From Panax quinquefolius (taxonomy: Eukaryota; Streptophyta; Magnoliopsida; Apiales; Araliaceae): a stretch of DNA of 64,000 nucleotides. Each line of letters opens with the position of its first letter. Positions within the stretch are counted from its first letter, which is position 1. The notes beneath the pieces are model-generated. The model did not search any database. It was not told where the DNA came from and saw nothing but the letters and a program-made list of their open reading frames with translations. The position numbers and the translations under genes are program-made. Below are positions 35,240 through 46,600 of the stretch, in pieces. The stretch covers positions 129,900,795-129,964,794 of the forward strand of contig CM035168.1 in the NCBI GenBank assembly GCA_020205615.1, in the 5' to 3' direction.

Positions 35240-36770
35240 TTTAGCCAGTAGTCAAAGATGAATTATTGATGAATATCTTTGGGCTTATAGAATGCAAAGA
35301 TGACTGTTTGTTGAATATCTTTAAACCATAGTGCAAAAGATGAATTATTGATGAATATCTTTGGCTCAGTAATGCAAAGATGACTGTTGTTGAATATCTT
35401 TACTTTGTAGTGCAAAGATGAATTATTGATGAATATCTTTGCCTCGTAATGCAAAGATGACTGTTGTTGAATATCTTTAAATTTGTAGTGCAAAGATGAA
35501 TTATTGATGAATATCTTTGGCTCAGTAATGCAAAGATGACTATTGTTGAATATCTTTACTTTGTAGTGTAAAGATGAATCGTTGATGAATATCTTTGGCC
35601 CATGGTGCAAAGATGAATTTATTAGTATGATTATGAGCAGAACTCGTGATTTGGTATAACCATGATATTTGATGTTTCGTAAAGACAAAGTGATGAAAAT
35701 TATCTTCGTCTGGATGAGAAGAGGAATTTAGAATCACAATTATGATTATGAGTTATTCATATGATTGTGGAAAGGCTGTTGATTGATGTTACAGGATAAA
35801 ATATTGTTGGTGGACTTTTAACGTGAGAAGATAATAGACTTTATAGTCTATTTGACTTTTTAATGGATCGCTTCGTTCATTTGCAACTATGGTTGAAAAG
35901 TTTTATCATCTACCATATGTTCTAAATCTCCGATTCATTACCGATGAAGACTATTGATAATTTATTTATCTTTAGTCATAATATTTCTTCTCAGGCTAGT
36001 TGTGCTTTCACCCTTTTGTTTCACAATTCCTTCGTGTAATAAAAGTGTAGGCTTTGGTTGGCGGGGATAACAAGGAATAGAATCTGGTCTATAGTTGTTG
36101 AGGTTCTCCTAAAGAGTATGAAAATAATTTTATTGAGGGCTTTAGTGTGTTGTATTTTATACATCATTTAATAGTTATTTTGGTGAATTAAATAGGGTGA
36201 GCGAACCCAACTTTGGAAGGGTGTTTTGTCACTATCATACAAGATGTCTAATGACATACAAACTCGTGTTATCATAAGACATGGTTGTGCTTTCATCCAC
36301 TTGCGAGTATATTTACAAGCACTACCTATATAATCTTGGTGTTTGTTTGGAGTATAATACCAAATTAGAGACAATGGAGATAATGATATGTCAAGAGAAG
36401 ACTCGCCATTGGGAAGAATATGATAGTAATCTTCTTGTTTTCTTTGGGGTCTATTAGGTCAACCAAGGATAATTCATGGCCATATGATATCTACCATAAC
36501 CTAAAAGCATGGCCTCCCATATACGGTTGGTTTCTTGAGCACTTCCCAAAGATTCTAATTTCTAAAATGCAGTTTTGACTATACCTTTATGTAAGGTGTC
36601 ATTGTAACGCATACTCTGGTTGGTATATATTTGTATCCAAACTCACAAAGATATGTGTTGTTGTATTTTGCACGACAATTGTTGTAATAAAGTTGTAGTT
36701 GTTTTTCTGTACCATGATTTGGCGACTCGAAATGGGTTGGATGGAATGGACCTATTTTGGGGTTGTTACA
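35240..36770 (+). repeat. E4 LTR, distal part
   Basis: A + strand LTR fragment that opens inside a hairpin repeat array (35250-35610) and ends ATTTTGGGGTTGTTACA. The last 60 bp (GGCGACTCGAAATGGGTTGG, then GGAATGGACC) match the E5 LTR end. The E4 left part is at 19295-19460. The segment 36056-36625 is not found in any other LTR of the window. Confidence 0.75.
35250..35610 (+). repeat. Array of about ten hairpin-forming units in the E4 LTR
   Basis: Alternating units GAATATCTTTGGCTCAGTAA-TGCAAAGATGA and GAATATCTTTACTTTGTAG-TGCAAAGATGAA recur every 35-40 bp. In each, ATCTTTG and CAAAGAT can pair around a loop of 11-14 nt. Shorter versions lie in all type I and II LTRs (3-5 units) on the minus strand. 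Confidence 0.9.
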
Positions 36771-36866
36771 AAGAGGGACACACTAAATGAAGGATTTACT
36801 CGTCTCTCCCCTCTAGTTCTATTCCCCGATCTCCGCCGGAGATCATATCCTAAGCTCGATACCAAC
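36771..36866 (-). other. E2 5' leader, second part, with primer binding site
   Basis: GGGACACACTAAATGAAGG continues the leader interrupted at 19294. The primer binding site (minus strand TTGGTATCGAGCTTAGG) is at 36850-36866 and abuts the LTR. Flanks of E4: GTAGG on the left, AAGAGG on the right, an imperfect target duplication. Confidence 0.75.
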
Positions 36867-39441
36867 CGCGACGCCCCCAAAATAGTATACATCACCCATT
36901 CTCGAGTTGTCAATACATGGTATGTAAAACAACTACAACTTTATTATTACAACAAGAAAATCGTGAGTTTGAATACAAATATTATCTTCTAGACAATATC
37001 TATACTCAAATAAATTCTCATCACATTTATTGATACATTATTTTACAAAATGGTGAGGACTACTAAACAACTCTCTCTAGAACCTTCATTCCATACCCCA
37101 GGCTTCAGTATTCGCTATATTCTCGCCTCCCGAGAAGAAAAATGGAACAAAAGGAAAAGGGTGAGCTCAACTAGCTTCAAGAAAGAATATTATGACTAAG
37201 ATAATATACAACAAATTATCATTAGTCTTCAATGAGGAACAATCTAATAGAATACAATAGACAACAAATTTTAAATCAATATTCGCAATGGAAATAATAA
37301 TTCATTAGAAGATTTAAGTAGAGAATGCAAACTACTATCTTCTATGTATGAATTTAAAAGTTCGTCATCTATCTTTTATCCCCAGTAACATCAATCAATA
37401 TACATCTGAATCAAATATTCATCTTTTTACTTACTACAGTGCCAAAGATATTCATCACCGGTCATGTTCATCTAAACACATGTTCATCTTTGCACTCTGG
37501 GCCAAAGATATTCATCGAAATCATTCATCTTTTGCACTTCACAGCCAAAGATATTCAATAATATCATCATTTAAGACCTCAAGATGATGAAAATATTTTT
37601 AAAGAAACGAATTGATGAAACAAAATGACAATGATTAATGATTAAGGATTCGTACTTTGTTTTATCCACGTCCAAAAATACCTCAAAAATAATTACAGTG
37701 GTGTAAAATTCAAGAATGACCAAAACATGGATACAATCAAAGCTAGTATCCGAATAGATATTTTTGGACGAAAAGGAAAATTTTCATTTTTCAATAAATA
37801 GTCTTAGATTAAGTAAATAAAGGTCGTATACGTGAATAAGAATCAGACACCAAAAGTTCCAAATTTGATAAAAATTTCAGATCAATATTTCAAAGATAAT
37901 GATATTGAAGAAATAATATCATTACGAAAAAAAATAATACCCTTACCTCACAAAAGAAAGTACTTAAATTGAAACACCTGGAGATATAAGCTATGACTTG
38001 AACTCAGACCGATATAGCAATACTCAAAATATACTCAAAATACTCACAAGAATACGCTCGATAATATAGAGAGAAAATTTCGGTTTACGGTGTGATTTTC
38101 AATTCTAACCTAAGACCCTATTTATAGGAAAATCGCTAGAACACCAAAGCGAAAAATTTATTAAAATATTAATTTATATTATAAATTTCCTTAGCCCATC
38201 TTTGAAGATCTGATTTCAGCAATTAATATCACATGTTAGCCCATTTAAATGCAAAAAAAAACGTTTTTCTTTAAAATAATAATTAAAACTTCCAAAAATC
38301 AATTATTTCGGAGCTTCGGAACTTCAATAATTCACAATAAATAGCCCTTTTGTCAGAAAATTCAAAACTCACGTCTTTTTATAGGAAATTCAATTCTCTA
38401 CAACTTTACAGAAGAAAGTTTTTCCAAATTCCAAACATAAATTGACCGAAATCCACAAACGGACGATTTTATAAAGTTATAATCAAATTTCACCGATAAA
38501 TGGGGTCCACCGACATGTTTAACATGTTTTAAACATTTATTGCAACAAAAATACTCTTCCTCCTCAGATACTCATATATCCCACATTCGTTGTAAAAATA
38601 TCACCATTATTATATTATTAAAATATAATAATATATTTAAATAATTATTTTATCAAAAAAGATAAAATTTCAATTTTCAACAATTGTCACATTAAAATTT
38701 TCTCCATCTATATCCACATAAAATCAATATTTTTCTCATCATATGAATCAATAATTAATTATTCACAAATAATATTACGTAATCACAATATTGACAACCA
38801 AAGCGCTTCCTGGAAGAGGGGCTTTCCAATAAGAATTTCTTCTTACTCTAAGGCAATTAGGTGACCAAACCTCTCCTTAGACGAACTTTCTAGACATTGC
38901 CAATAATGTTATCTAATAATATTATTCAGATAATATGAATTATTGTCTCGATAATGAAAAATACCGTAATGACAATTATCAAACAACAACAATATACAAT
39001 ATCAACGCAATAATTATTAAATCAACAAAATAAAATACTCAACAAGAATTACCGTGAACCATTATTGAGTAGTGCCTTCTTACGTAGAATCAATAATTGG
39101 TGCGATACCGCAGTCTTCTTGTGTTTTAACCACCATTTAGTATTTTAACAAGATAATTAGAATAACTACGCTCTGTTATTATTTTAAACAACTTATATTT
39201 GTCGCTTTCTTCATCCAATCGCTTTAGTTATGGGGCCCACACACGGTCACTACTGTCATCATACGAATATTCCACGACCAAACTAATATTCCCCAAACAA
39301 TGAATATTTTATAACCACTTGCTTATTTTGAAATATTTGCGTATTTTACCCTAACTATCCACATTAATCAAATCAACCCTTACTATTTCAAAATAATAAA
39401 TAGAAAATTAAATTTCATTAATAATAAGTTGGGGTCTTACA
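36867..39441 (-). repeat. E2 5' LTR (type I)
   Basis: CGCGACGCCCCC next to the primer binding site to TTGGGGTCTTACA at 39441, about 2.6 kb. TATA box 38118-38127. Same layout as the E3 outer LTRs, including the CTCTACAACTTTACAGAAG block (about 38390-38420) and the AAAATATAATAATATATTT block (38620-38640). Confidence 0.9.
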
Positions 39442-39783
39442 CTTTCTTTCACCGTTTTCTCTTCAGAAATGAGAATATAGTGGGGACGAGTCGGGAAACG
39501 AGTGACGGTCCGTGATGATAAGCATTAGTAGTCCTCACTATTACATTAAATAAAGTGACAATAAATATAACGAGGATCCGAATTTGAGTTTGTATATCAT
39601 ACATGAGGACTCCATTGAGAATGAATATTGTCTGAAAGCGCGTGATTCTTGTTTAAACTCTCGCTTTATGTTTTGTCGTATTTTACACGACAATTTGTAT
39701 AGATAAGTTTGTATTTGTATTTTTTGTACTACGATTTGGCGACTCAAGATAAGTGATGTATACCTAATTTTGGGGGCGTCACA
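39442..39783 (+). repeat. 3' LTR of E1, distal part
   Basis: Collinear with the type III LTR end of E6 (complement of 21949-22260): AATGAGAATATAG, AGTAGTCCTCACTATT, GGCGACTCAAGAT, ATACCTAATTTTGGGGGCGTCACA. Identical in form to positions 1-51. About 50 bp are missing between 3885 and this point, lost at the E2 insertion. Confidence 0.85.
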
Positions 39784-39816
39784 TAAATCTTTATTCATAA
39801 AATTTGGGGTCTCACA
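39784..39816 (-). repeat. Edge of an older LTR outside E1
   Basis: The minus strand reads TGTGAGACCCCAAATTTTAT..., an LTR start of the same superfamily. It follows the E1 end directly, so E1 probably landed 33 bp inside another LTR. The other side would be left of the window. Confidence 0.55.
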
Positions 39817-39889
39817 ACTTGAGCATATAAGAGTTTACCATGATAATAGGACTTATGTTCGGCTCCCCACCTCTAAGCCACCACCTCAA

Positions 39890-40640
39890 ACGATGATAAA
39901 ATACAATAATCTAAATATATAAATATTTATTAAATCAACACCTTACTATGAACAATTTAAATTCTATTAAAAGTCGGGGTCAACACCAAAATATATTTAC
40001 CTCGAATAACATATAAACTAACTAATAATTCATTATTCATTCAAGTTGTCTTTATTTATCGCATTATATTCAAAAACTTGTAAATGAATTACAAAACTTA
40101 AGAAACCCATATAAGATAATTTATTTTAAAAACATCAGTCCACTGTTATTGTATTATCACCATTAACTAAAGGAAATTGTTAAATCCACAATACTTTTTT
40201 TATTTTCACAATAAAAGTGTCGTTCTAGATGTATATCGACGGTGAAACCATCGCTATAGGATCTATAGCGACACTTTTGTTGTGGATTTAACAATTTCTT
40301 TAATTAAAACTTATTTGTCAATTTAAATAATTTTAACAGAAACTATACTTCCAATACTCCAATTTAGCCTCAAGAATCATCCAAATTGAATTTAAAACCA
40401 TTAAGTTATACATTTTTAAAACTTAAAGCTTGATGCTAAAAATTCTGCTTGAAAAATTTCAAATCATCCACCTCACGAAATTCATAACAAATTATACGTT
40501 AATCTTTTAACGGTTCAAAATTTGTAGACATATACTCAACTTATATATGTATAACATATCCAAAAATTACAACGATCTAACGGTCGGATTAAGAATTATA
40601 ACTTACACAATAAAACTTAAGAAAATTGATTTTTCGGACA
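39890..40640 (-). repeat. Decayed LTR fragments
   Basis: 39925-39990 resembles an LTR edge (AATCAACACCTTACTAT ... AAAAGTCGGGGTC). 40490-40620 matches type II LTR sequence at 9145-9260 and 34160-34275, including AAAATTTGTAGACATATACT and CTTATATATGTATAACATAT. They are more diverged than the LTRs of E1 to E6, so older. A MITE lies between them. Confidence 0.7.
40168..40304. mobile_element. Small foldback MITE
   Basis: Terminal inverted repeats of about 22 bp, GGAAATTGTTAAATCCACA and its complement TGTGGATTTAACAATTTC, with inner pairing ATAAAAGTGTCG / CGACACTTTTGT. About 137 bp in all. The target duplication is not clear; the family is not identified. Confidence 0.75.
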
Positions 40641-42495
40641 ATGGGTCTTTTGGACCTGTTTCATTCAGACAGTCATCACAAAAAATCCACCAGAAATTTT
40701 TGAGTAATTATTGATTATATGTTTAGCTTACTTTTCTGGCTTTCTTTTGATACATGTCTCATTTCTTAATTCATTATACACAATGAGTTTTAGATTTTAC
40801 AAAATCAAGTAGATAAGCTAATTTTTCTGAAAATTTAAATTTTTTATTTGTCTTTTGATTTATAGATTTATCTCATTTGATTCATGTTTATACAAGTTTA
40901 ATCTATTACAAACAAACAAAAACATGATATTCATTCATAAATTTTATAAAATTTAATAAACATAATGTACAATTAAAAGATTTAGCTTAGGATTGATTTA
41001 CTTTTCTAAATCTCCATTTCTTCTTCTTTTTATTCTCTTCCTTTTTTCTCTCTATTTTCTGTTTTCAGCTTAGTGGAATTGGGAAATGGGTGAAGTACTT
41101 CCACTTTCTTCTTTCTTTTTTTCTATCCCTTTTTCTCCTTCTTATTTATCCCTTCTTTGTCCCAAAAATATTTTCCTCTCTCCTCCGATTCAAGTTCAAC
41201 CACCCACTTGGGAGCATGCGATAATAATTAAATTTATTTACTCTTTTAATAATTTATTTATCCGTTTGATCATTTATTAATTTAATATTTATAATTTTTA
41301 AAATAATAATTAAAAATTAAATTAAATTTTTATTTCATAAAAGTAGGGTGATATATTTTTGATTTCTCTGTGCGTTAACAGTATATTGATTAATTTTATG
41401 AATACCGGATCCAGTCTATTGAGTCTAGGGAAGGGAGGTAGTTGACTGGTGATTAATTATTGAGTTATTCTGATCCACGCACACTTATCTTCAGTTATTT
41501 GTGTTGGGAATCGTGTCGTAAAATCCGACAGTCAGTATTTGATAATTTGTTGCGATTAATGAATGAACGTACCCCAAAATCTCATTTTATTTACTAGGAC
41601 TAGGAGTACTAGTAGTATTATTGTCTAGAGAAAAGAGTCCACGCGTTGTACTGTTACTTGTCCCAAGTGGGAGTACTGGGACCCAGGCTTTAATCTTTAT
41701 GTTGATCCACTTCTTTCAATTCCACGGTAAAAAGACGAGTAAAAAAAATACCGAATAATTTAATACTACAAAGTTAATTTTTTATGTCACTGTTAAAATA
41801 AATAATTATTAAATCAGTGATAAATATAAAAAAAAATCTCTAAATTTTATAAATAAGGTTCCTTTGTGAAATGATTTAGATAAAATGTACATGAAATTAT
41901 GCAATTTTGTAATTTAAATTATGTTTTGTGTATATTAATTGTACTAAATATAAAATAAAATATAATATATTTGTATATGTTGACATTCCCGCTGCTATAT
42001 CCAATAATCAAAGTTAGTACTGAGGTTTAAATGGATAAAAACGGGACTCAAGAGTTTAGGGAAAAATAATATATATATTATGAATGTTTATATTGATAAA
42101 TATTTTTTAAATAAATGTATAATAATTTTTTTTATAATTTAATACAATAATAAATTTTATAATTATAAATTTATGACAAAGACGGATAAAAATAAAAACA
42201 AAATTGTTTTGACAATCCTCCCGATTCTTCTCCACTATTTCCTCGAACTAAAAACTAACCAAAACTCCAATCCAATCCTCAAGCTAAAATCCAAACTTCA
42301 CAATAAAAATTTATTTATATTATTATCAGCTTTTTTTATAGTATAATATATTTTTTCTTATAAATAAATTTCTTTTTGTTAAAAAGAATATATTTATATG
42401 GAGTAATATTATACTAACAACAAAATACTATGATGATTAAAATATAAATACAAAATTAATTAATCCAAAAATTTAATACTACACGCCAAACCCAT
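40641..42495. other. AT-rich intergenic stretch
   Basis: No gene is supported. It has a pyrimidine-rich patch (41010-41150) whose short open frame (41086-41280) lacks any domain. Several long A/T runs follow. It may include distal promoter sequence of the XBAT33-type gene. Confidence 0.5.
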
Positions 42496-42499
42496 ATAT

Positions 42500-42549
<50 letters not shown>
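42496..42549. repeat. TA microsatellite
   Basis: ATATTATATATTATATA followed by more than 20 uninterrupted TA units. Confidence 0.95.
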
Positions 42550-42551
<2 letters not shown>

Positions 42552-42685
42552 ATCTCAATCATCCACAATGACAATTCTTTGTAGTCTTTATCTTAACCTT
42601 AACTTTGGACGATAGAATGCGAACATTGTCTTAAACATATAAAAAATAAAAAAAAAAAAAACCGTAGTAGGCATTTTCTCCTACA

Positions 42686-42710
<25 letters not shown>

Positions 42711-42717
<7 letters not shown>

Positions 42718-43160
42718 ATAGCAAATGTTTGTTTTTATAAAACAAATGTTTTATTTTTTGTTATAAAATATAACAAATGTTTGTTTATTTTATAAAAATG
42801 TTTTTATTTTTGTTATAAAATATATTATAAAATTTGTTATAAAATATTTGTTTTTATAAAACATTTTTTTTATTTTCTACTAATCAAAAATAAAAAAATG
42901 TTTTATAAAAACAAATATTTTATAACAAATGTTTTATTTTATATTTTATAACAAATGTTTTATAATATATTTGGTAAAAATAAAAAAAATATTTTATAAA
43001 ACAAATATTTTATAACAAATGTTTTTATAATATATTTTATAACAAAATAAAAACATTTTTATAAAATAAACAAATATTTGCTATATTTTATAACAAAATA
43101 AAAACATTTGTTTTATAAAACAAACATTTGCTATGGATTTTTTTTTTTTTTTTTTTTCTT
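42711..43160. repeat. Large palindrome, about 450 bp
   Basis: Left arm from AAATCCATAGCAAATGTTTG (42712) and right arm ending CAAACATTTGCTATGGATTT (43140), centred near 42926. Within the arms AAAACAAATGTTTTAT-type motifs repeat in both directions. A-runs outside the left arm and T-runs outside the right arm extend the symmetry, and CCGTAGTAG (42662) and TACTACGG (43233) pair further out. It is probably a foldback or long-inverted-repeat DNA element. Confidence 0.8.
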
Positions 43161-43355
43161 GTAATAAAGAGGCTCTTACTACTTATGACATTTTTTTTTT
43201 TTTTTTTTTTTTTTGTGTTCTGCTTACAGCTTTACTACGGATTTTTTTTTTTTTTTATGTTCTCTACAATGTTCACATTCTGTCCAAAAAAAGTTGTTGT
43301 TACATAGCACTATAAAGAACTCTTGTCACGTTGGAGCACCTATATTATATATGCT

Positions 43356-43357
43356 TC

Positions 43358-43407
<50 letters not shown>
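43356..43407. repeat. TA microsatellite upstream of the XBAT33-type gene
   Basis: An uninterrupted run of about 23 TA units roughly 210 bp before the start codon, probably in or next to the proximal promoter. Confidence 0.95.
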
Positions 43408-43410
<3 letters not shown>

Positions 43411-43616
43411 TCAATGGGTGTCATCTTCTTCCCATTTTATATTCTCCCCTGCTTTTATATTTTGAAAATTTGTTTAACGACAGTTGACCTAATTTACTCC
43501 CCCATCATTACAATTTACAAGTAACCTCCCTCCTCATACAATACAATTTCACACACGCCAAGCAAGATATACAGACTAGTTTTTTTTTTCCTTCTTACTA
43601 GAGCGAGAGAGTGAAA

Positions 43617-46600
43617 ATGGGGAATTCTTTTGGGTGCTCGGCGTCGGGAGAACGATTGGTCTCGGCGGCGAGAGACGGAGATTTGGTGGAAGCAAAGATG
43701 CTGCTTGATTGCAACCCTTGCCTCGCCAAATACTCCACCTTTGGCGGTCTTAACTCTCCTCTTCACTTCGCCTCTGCGAAAGGCCATAATGAGGTCAACA
43801 CCCATTTCTACCTACCTTCTCTTTTCTTTTAACTCCCTCATTTTCCTTTTTATTTCTTGATCCATTTATATATATTTGTGCTTGTGGGACTTATGTAATG
43901 TTGATTTATGTATTAGATTGTTGCGCTGTTGCTTGAGACTGGTGCCGATGTGAATTGCAGAAATTATTGTGGTCAGGTACAAGATTTGATTTTTGAATTG
44001 ATTTTACTGATTCATATTTCTAAGATCAGCTCAATTATGTGTATTTGATTATATACTAGAGAGCAAATTGACGGATCTGTTTTAAATATTTTTACTTATT
44101 GTGAAATAGACAGCATTGATGCAAGCTTGTAGATATGGGCACTGGGAGGTTGTTCAAACACTTTTGCTGTATAAATGCAATGTGAGTTTTCCTTTCAGGA
44201 TTTCTATTTCTTTCACCTTTAGGACAGGATTTTGTTTAATACTCCCTCCGTTCCGAAATAAGTGTCGTTTAAGATTTTTGCATATGAATTAAGAAAGTCA
44301 TTTAATACTCCCTCTATTCCTTAATATCAGTCGTTTTAGAGAAATTTTTTTGTTCCTTAATATAAGTCGTTTGAGAATTTCAAGTAAGCATTAATTGCTT
44401 ACTTTCCAATATTACCCTAAGTATTAAATGTAACTTTGGTTTTCTCACTATTTTTTCTCCAATAAATAACAACCCTAAAACGACCTTAATAAACGGAGGG
44501 AGTAATAAAAATTTGTGTAAAATTACTACCCCTCTATGGGAAATTGAAAACTATTAATACTTAGGATGAGAATTTCTTGGGACAATGAGAGAAGGTAAGG
44601 GTGATATAGAAAAGTAAATAATTTATTTTCTTAGAAAGTTGTAAACGACAAATAAATTGGAACAAATTTTTTCTTCTAAAACGTCACTTATTTAGGAATG
44701 GAGGGAGTAGTATTTATTTTCTTGTTATATGTACAGTAGAAAATTATCACGTTGTAATGTATAAATATATCATTTTCCAGGTTACAAGAGCAGACTATCT
44801 TAGTGGGAGGACAGCTCTCCATTTTGCGGCAGTTAATGGACACGTTAGATGCATAAGACTTGTGGTCTCTGATTTTGTTCCAAGTTCCCCATTTGAGTTT
44901 GTAATTGCTCAAATGAATGGCGATAAGGGTGATGCTTCTAATATTAGACACAAACATGACCAAAGGTTTGCAACTTGCTTATTTTCTCTTTCTTTTTGTC
45001 CTTTACAATTTAGTTCAGACTATAAAATTTTGGCAATAGCATGAAGTTTATGAATATGCTTGCAGTAAATAAGGATTGCCAGCCATGTTCAACTTGTACC
45101 AATAATTGCCCCACTGGAATAGGAATAATATGACCAAAGTTGAATGATAATGAGGATGAGAGGAAACCATAGTCAGTGTGTATTGAGGTGTTAAATGTTG
45201 GGGTATGACGCCAGATAGAATGTAACCAAGAATAGGATTGCGCAAGTGCTATGATAGTTTTCAGTTCATTTTCTTGTTTGAACAATTGATATCCAATTCT
45301 ATGCTGCTGTGGCAGAGCCCATTATGGTTAAGGGGCCAAGCTGTAGGTGTATATATCCATCAAATGAGAACTGGGAATATTACTTTCCCAATATGACTGA
45401 TTCTATATCCTATTGCAGTGCACTGGCAAAGTTTGTAAATAAGGCTGCTGATGGTGGTATCACTGCTCTTCATATGGCTGCATTGAATGGTTATTTTGAT
45501 TGTGTACAGCTACTTCTAAATCTTCATGCCAATGTTTCAGTTGTCACATTTCACTATGGAACTTCAATGGATTTGATAGGTACATTTTATTTACCTGAAA
45601 CTTAGTAATATGATTTTTGTGGTAGCCATTTCATGCTTTTGAGTTGTGAAGATTAAGTGCATCATTTTGTAGGAGCGGGGAGCACTCCTTTGCACTATGC
45701 TGCTTGTGGGGGAAACTTGAAATGCTGTCAGGCAAGAATTAGTTATATTTTTCTGATTTCCTTTAGATTGGCAAATTCTATTTAGTTTGACATGGCTTCT
45801 TATTTCTGCAGATCCTCCTAGCAAGTGGTGCCAGCCGGTTGACGTTAAATTGCAATGGGTGATTTATTTTAACTTGGTTCTTCCATGTTCAACCATTGTT
45901 TAGTGCACTTGTTGTTTTTTTGTATCTGCATATCACATTCTTCACAGAATTTTGTACACCTTTTCAGGTGGCTTCCTCTTGATGTTGCGAGGATGTGGGG
46001 GCGACATTGGCTTGAGCCGTTGTTAGCACCCAATTCTGAGTTGATAATTCCAGTATTCCCCCCTTCTAATTATTTATCATTACCTCTCATGAGTGTTCTT
46101 AATATAGCAAGGTAATTTGCTATTAACCTTATCTTAATAGATTGATTAGATTCTCTGGATTTTGCCACCTGAATTGCATTCTTTTTAATAAAGAGTGTTT
46201 GTGCAAAATTTTGTTGTCAAAATACTTCATTTAGCTATAATGATAACTTATTGCCGGGGTGCTTCACCCTGTCGAATATGGGCAAGTGACCCCTTGGATT
46301 GGATATACCAGGCATAATTTTTATTTTTGTTTTCAAACAAAAAAACAACTGGGTTTCTAACTCTTAAAAGCAAGCAGCTTTTCATACCTTTATGTTGTTT
46401 TAGTTTGACTCCCTTATCTTTTACAAATAAATGGTATAGTTTAATATCTTATTTTGACCCTCTGAAGAATTTTTTTTGGCTCCGCTCCTGGTTTCATGTT
46501 AGACTTGTTCCAAAAAAATTAAGAAAATAAAAATTGAAATCAGAATCTCATGTTATTAGCATTGGCAAAAGAATAAAAAATGATAATGAAGTCAAGTAAG

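Noticed and set aside
35250..35610. CRISPR-like spacing of repeats
   Set aside because: Units are palindromic LTR repeats with degenerate linkers in a plant genome; there are no unique spacers or cas genes.
35263..35688. 141-codon open frame with a repeated peptide on the minus strand
   Set aside because: It is the reverse reading of the E4 hairpin repeat array, not a protein-coding gene.
41086..41280. 64-codon open frame in a CT-rich patch
   Set aside because: No domain, no homologue recognised, composition-driven.
43133..43524. Phe-rich and Ile/Tyr-rich open frames upstream of the XBAT33-type gene
   Set aside because: They are translations of T-runs and the TA microsatellite.
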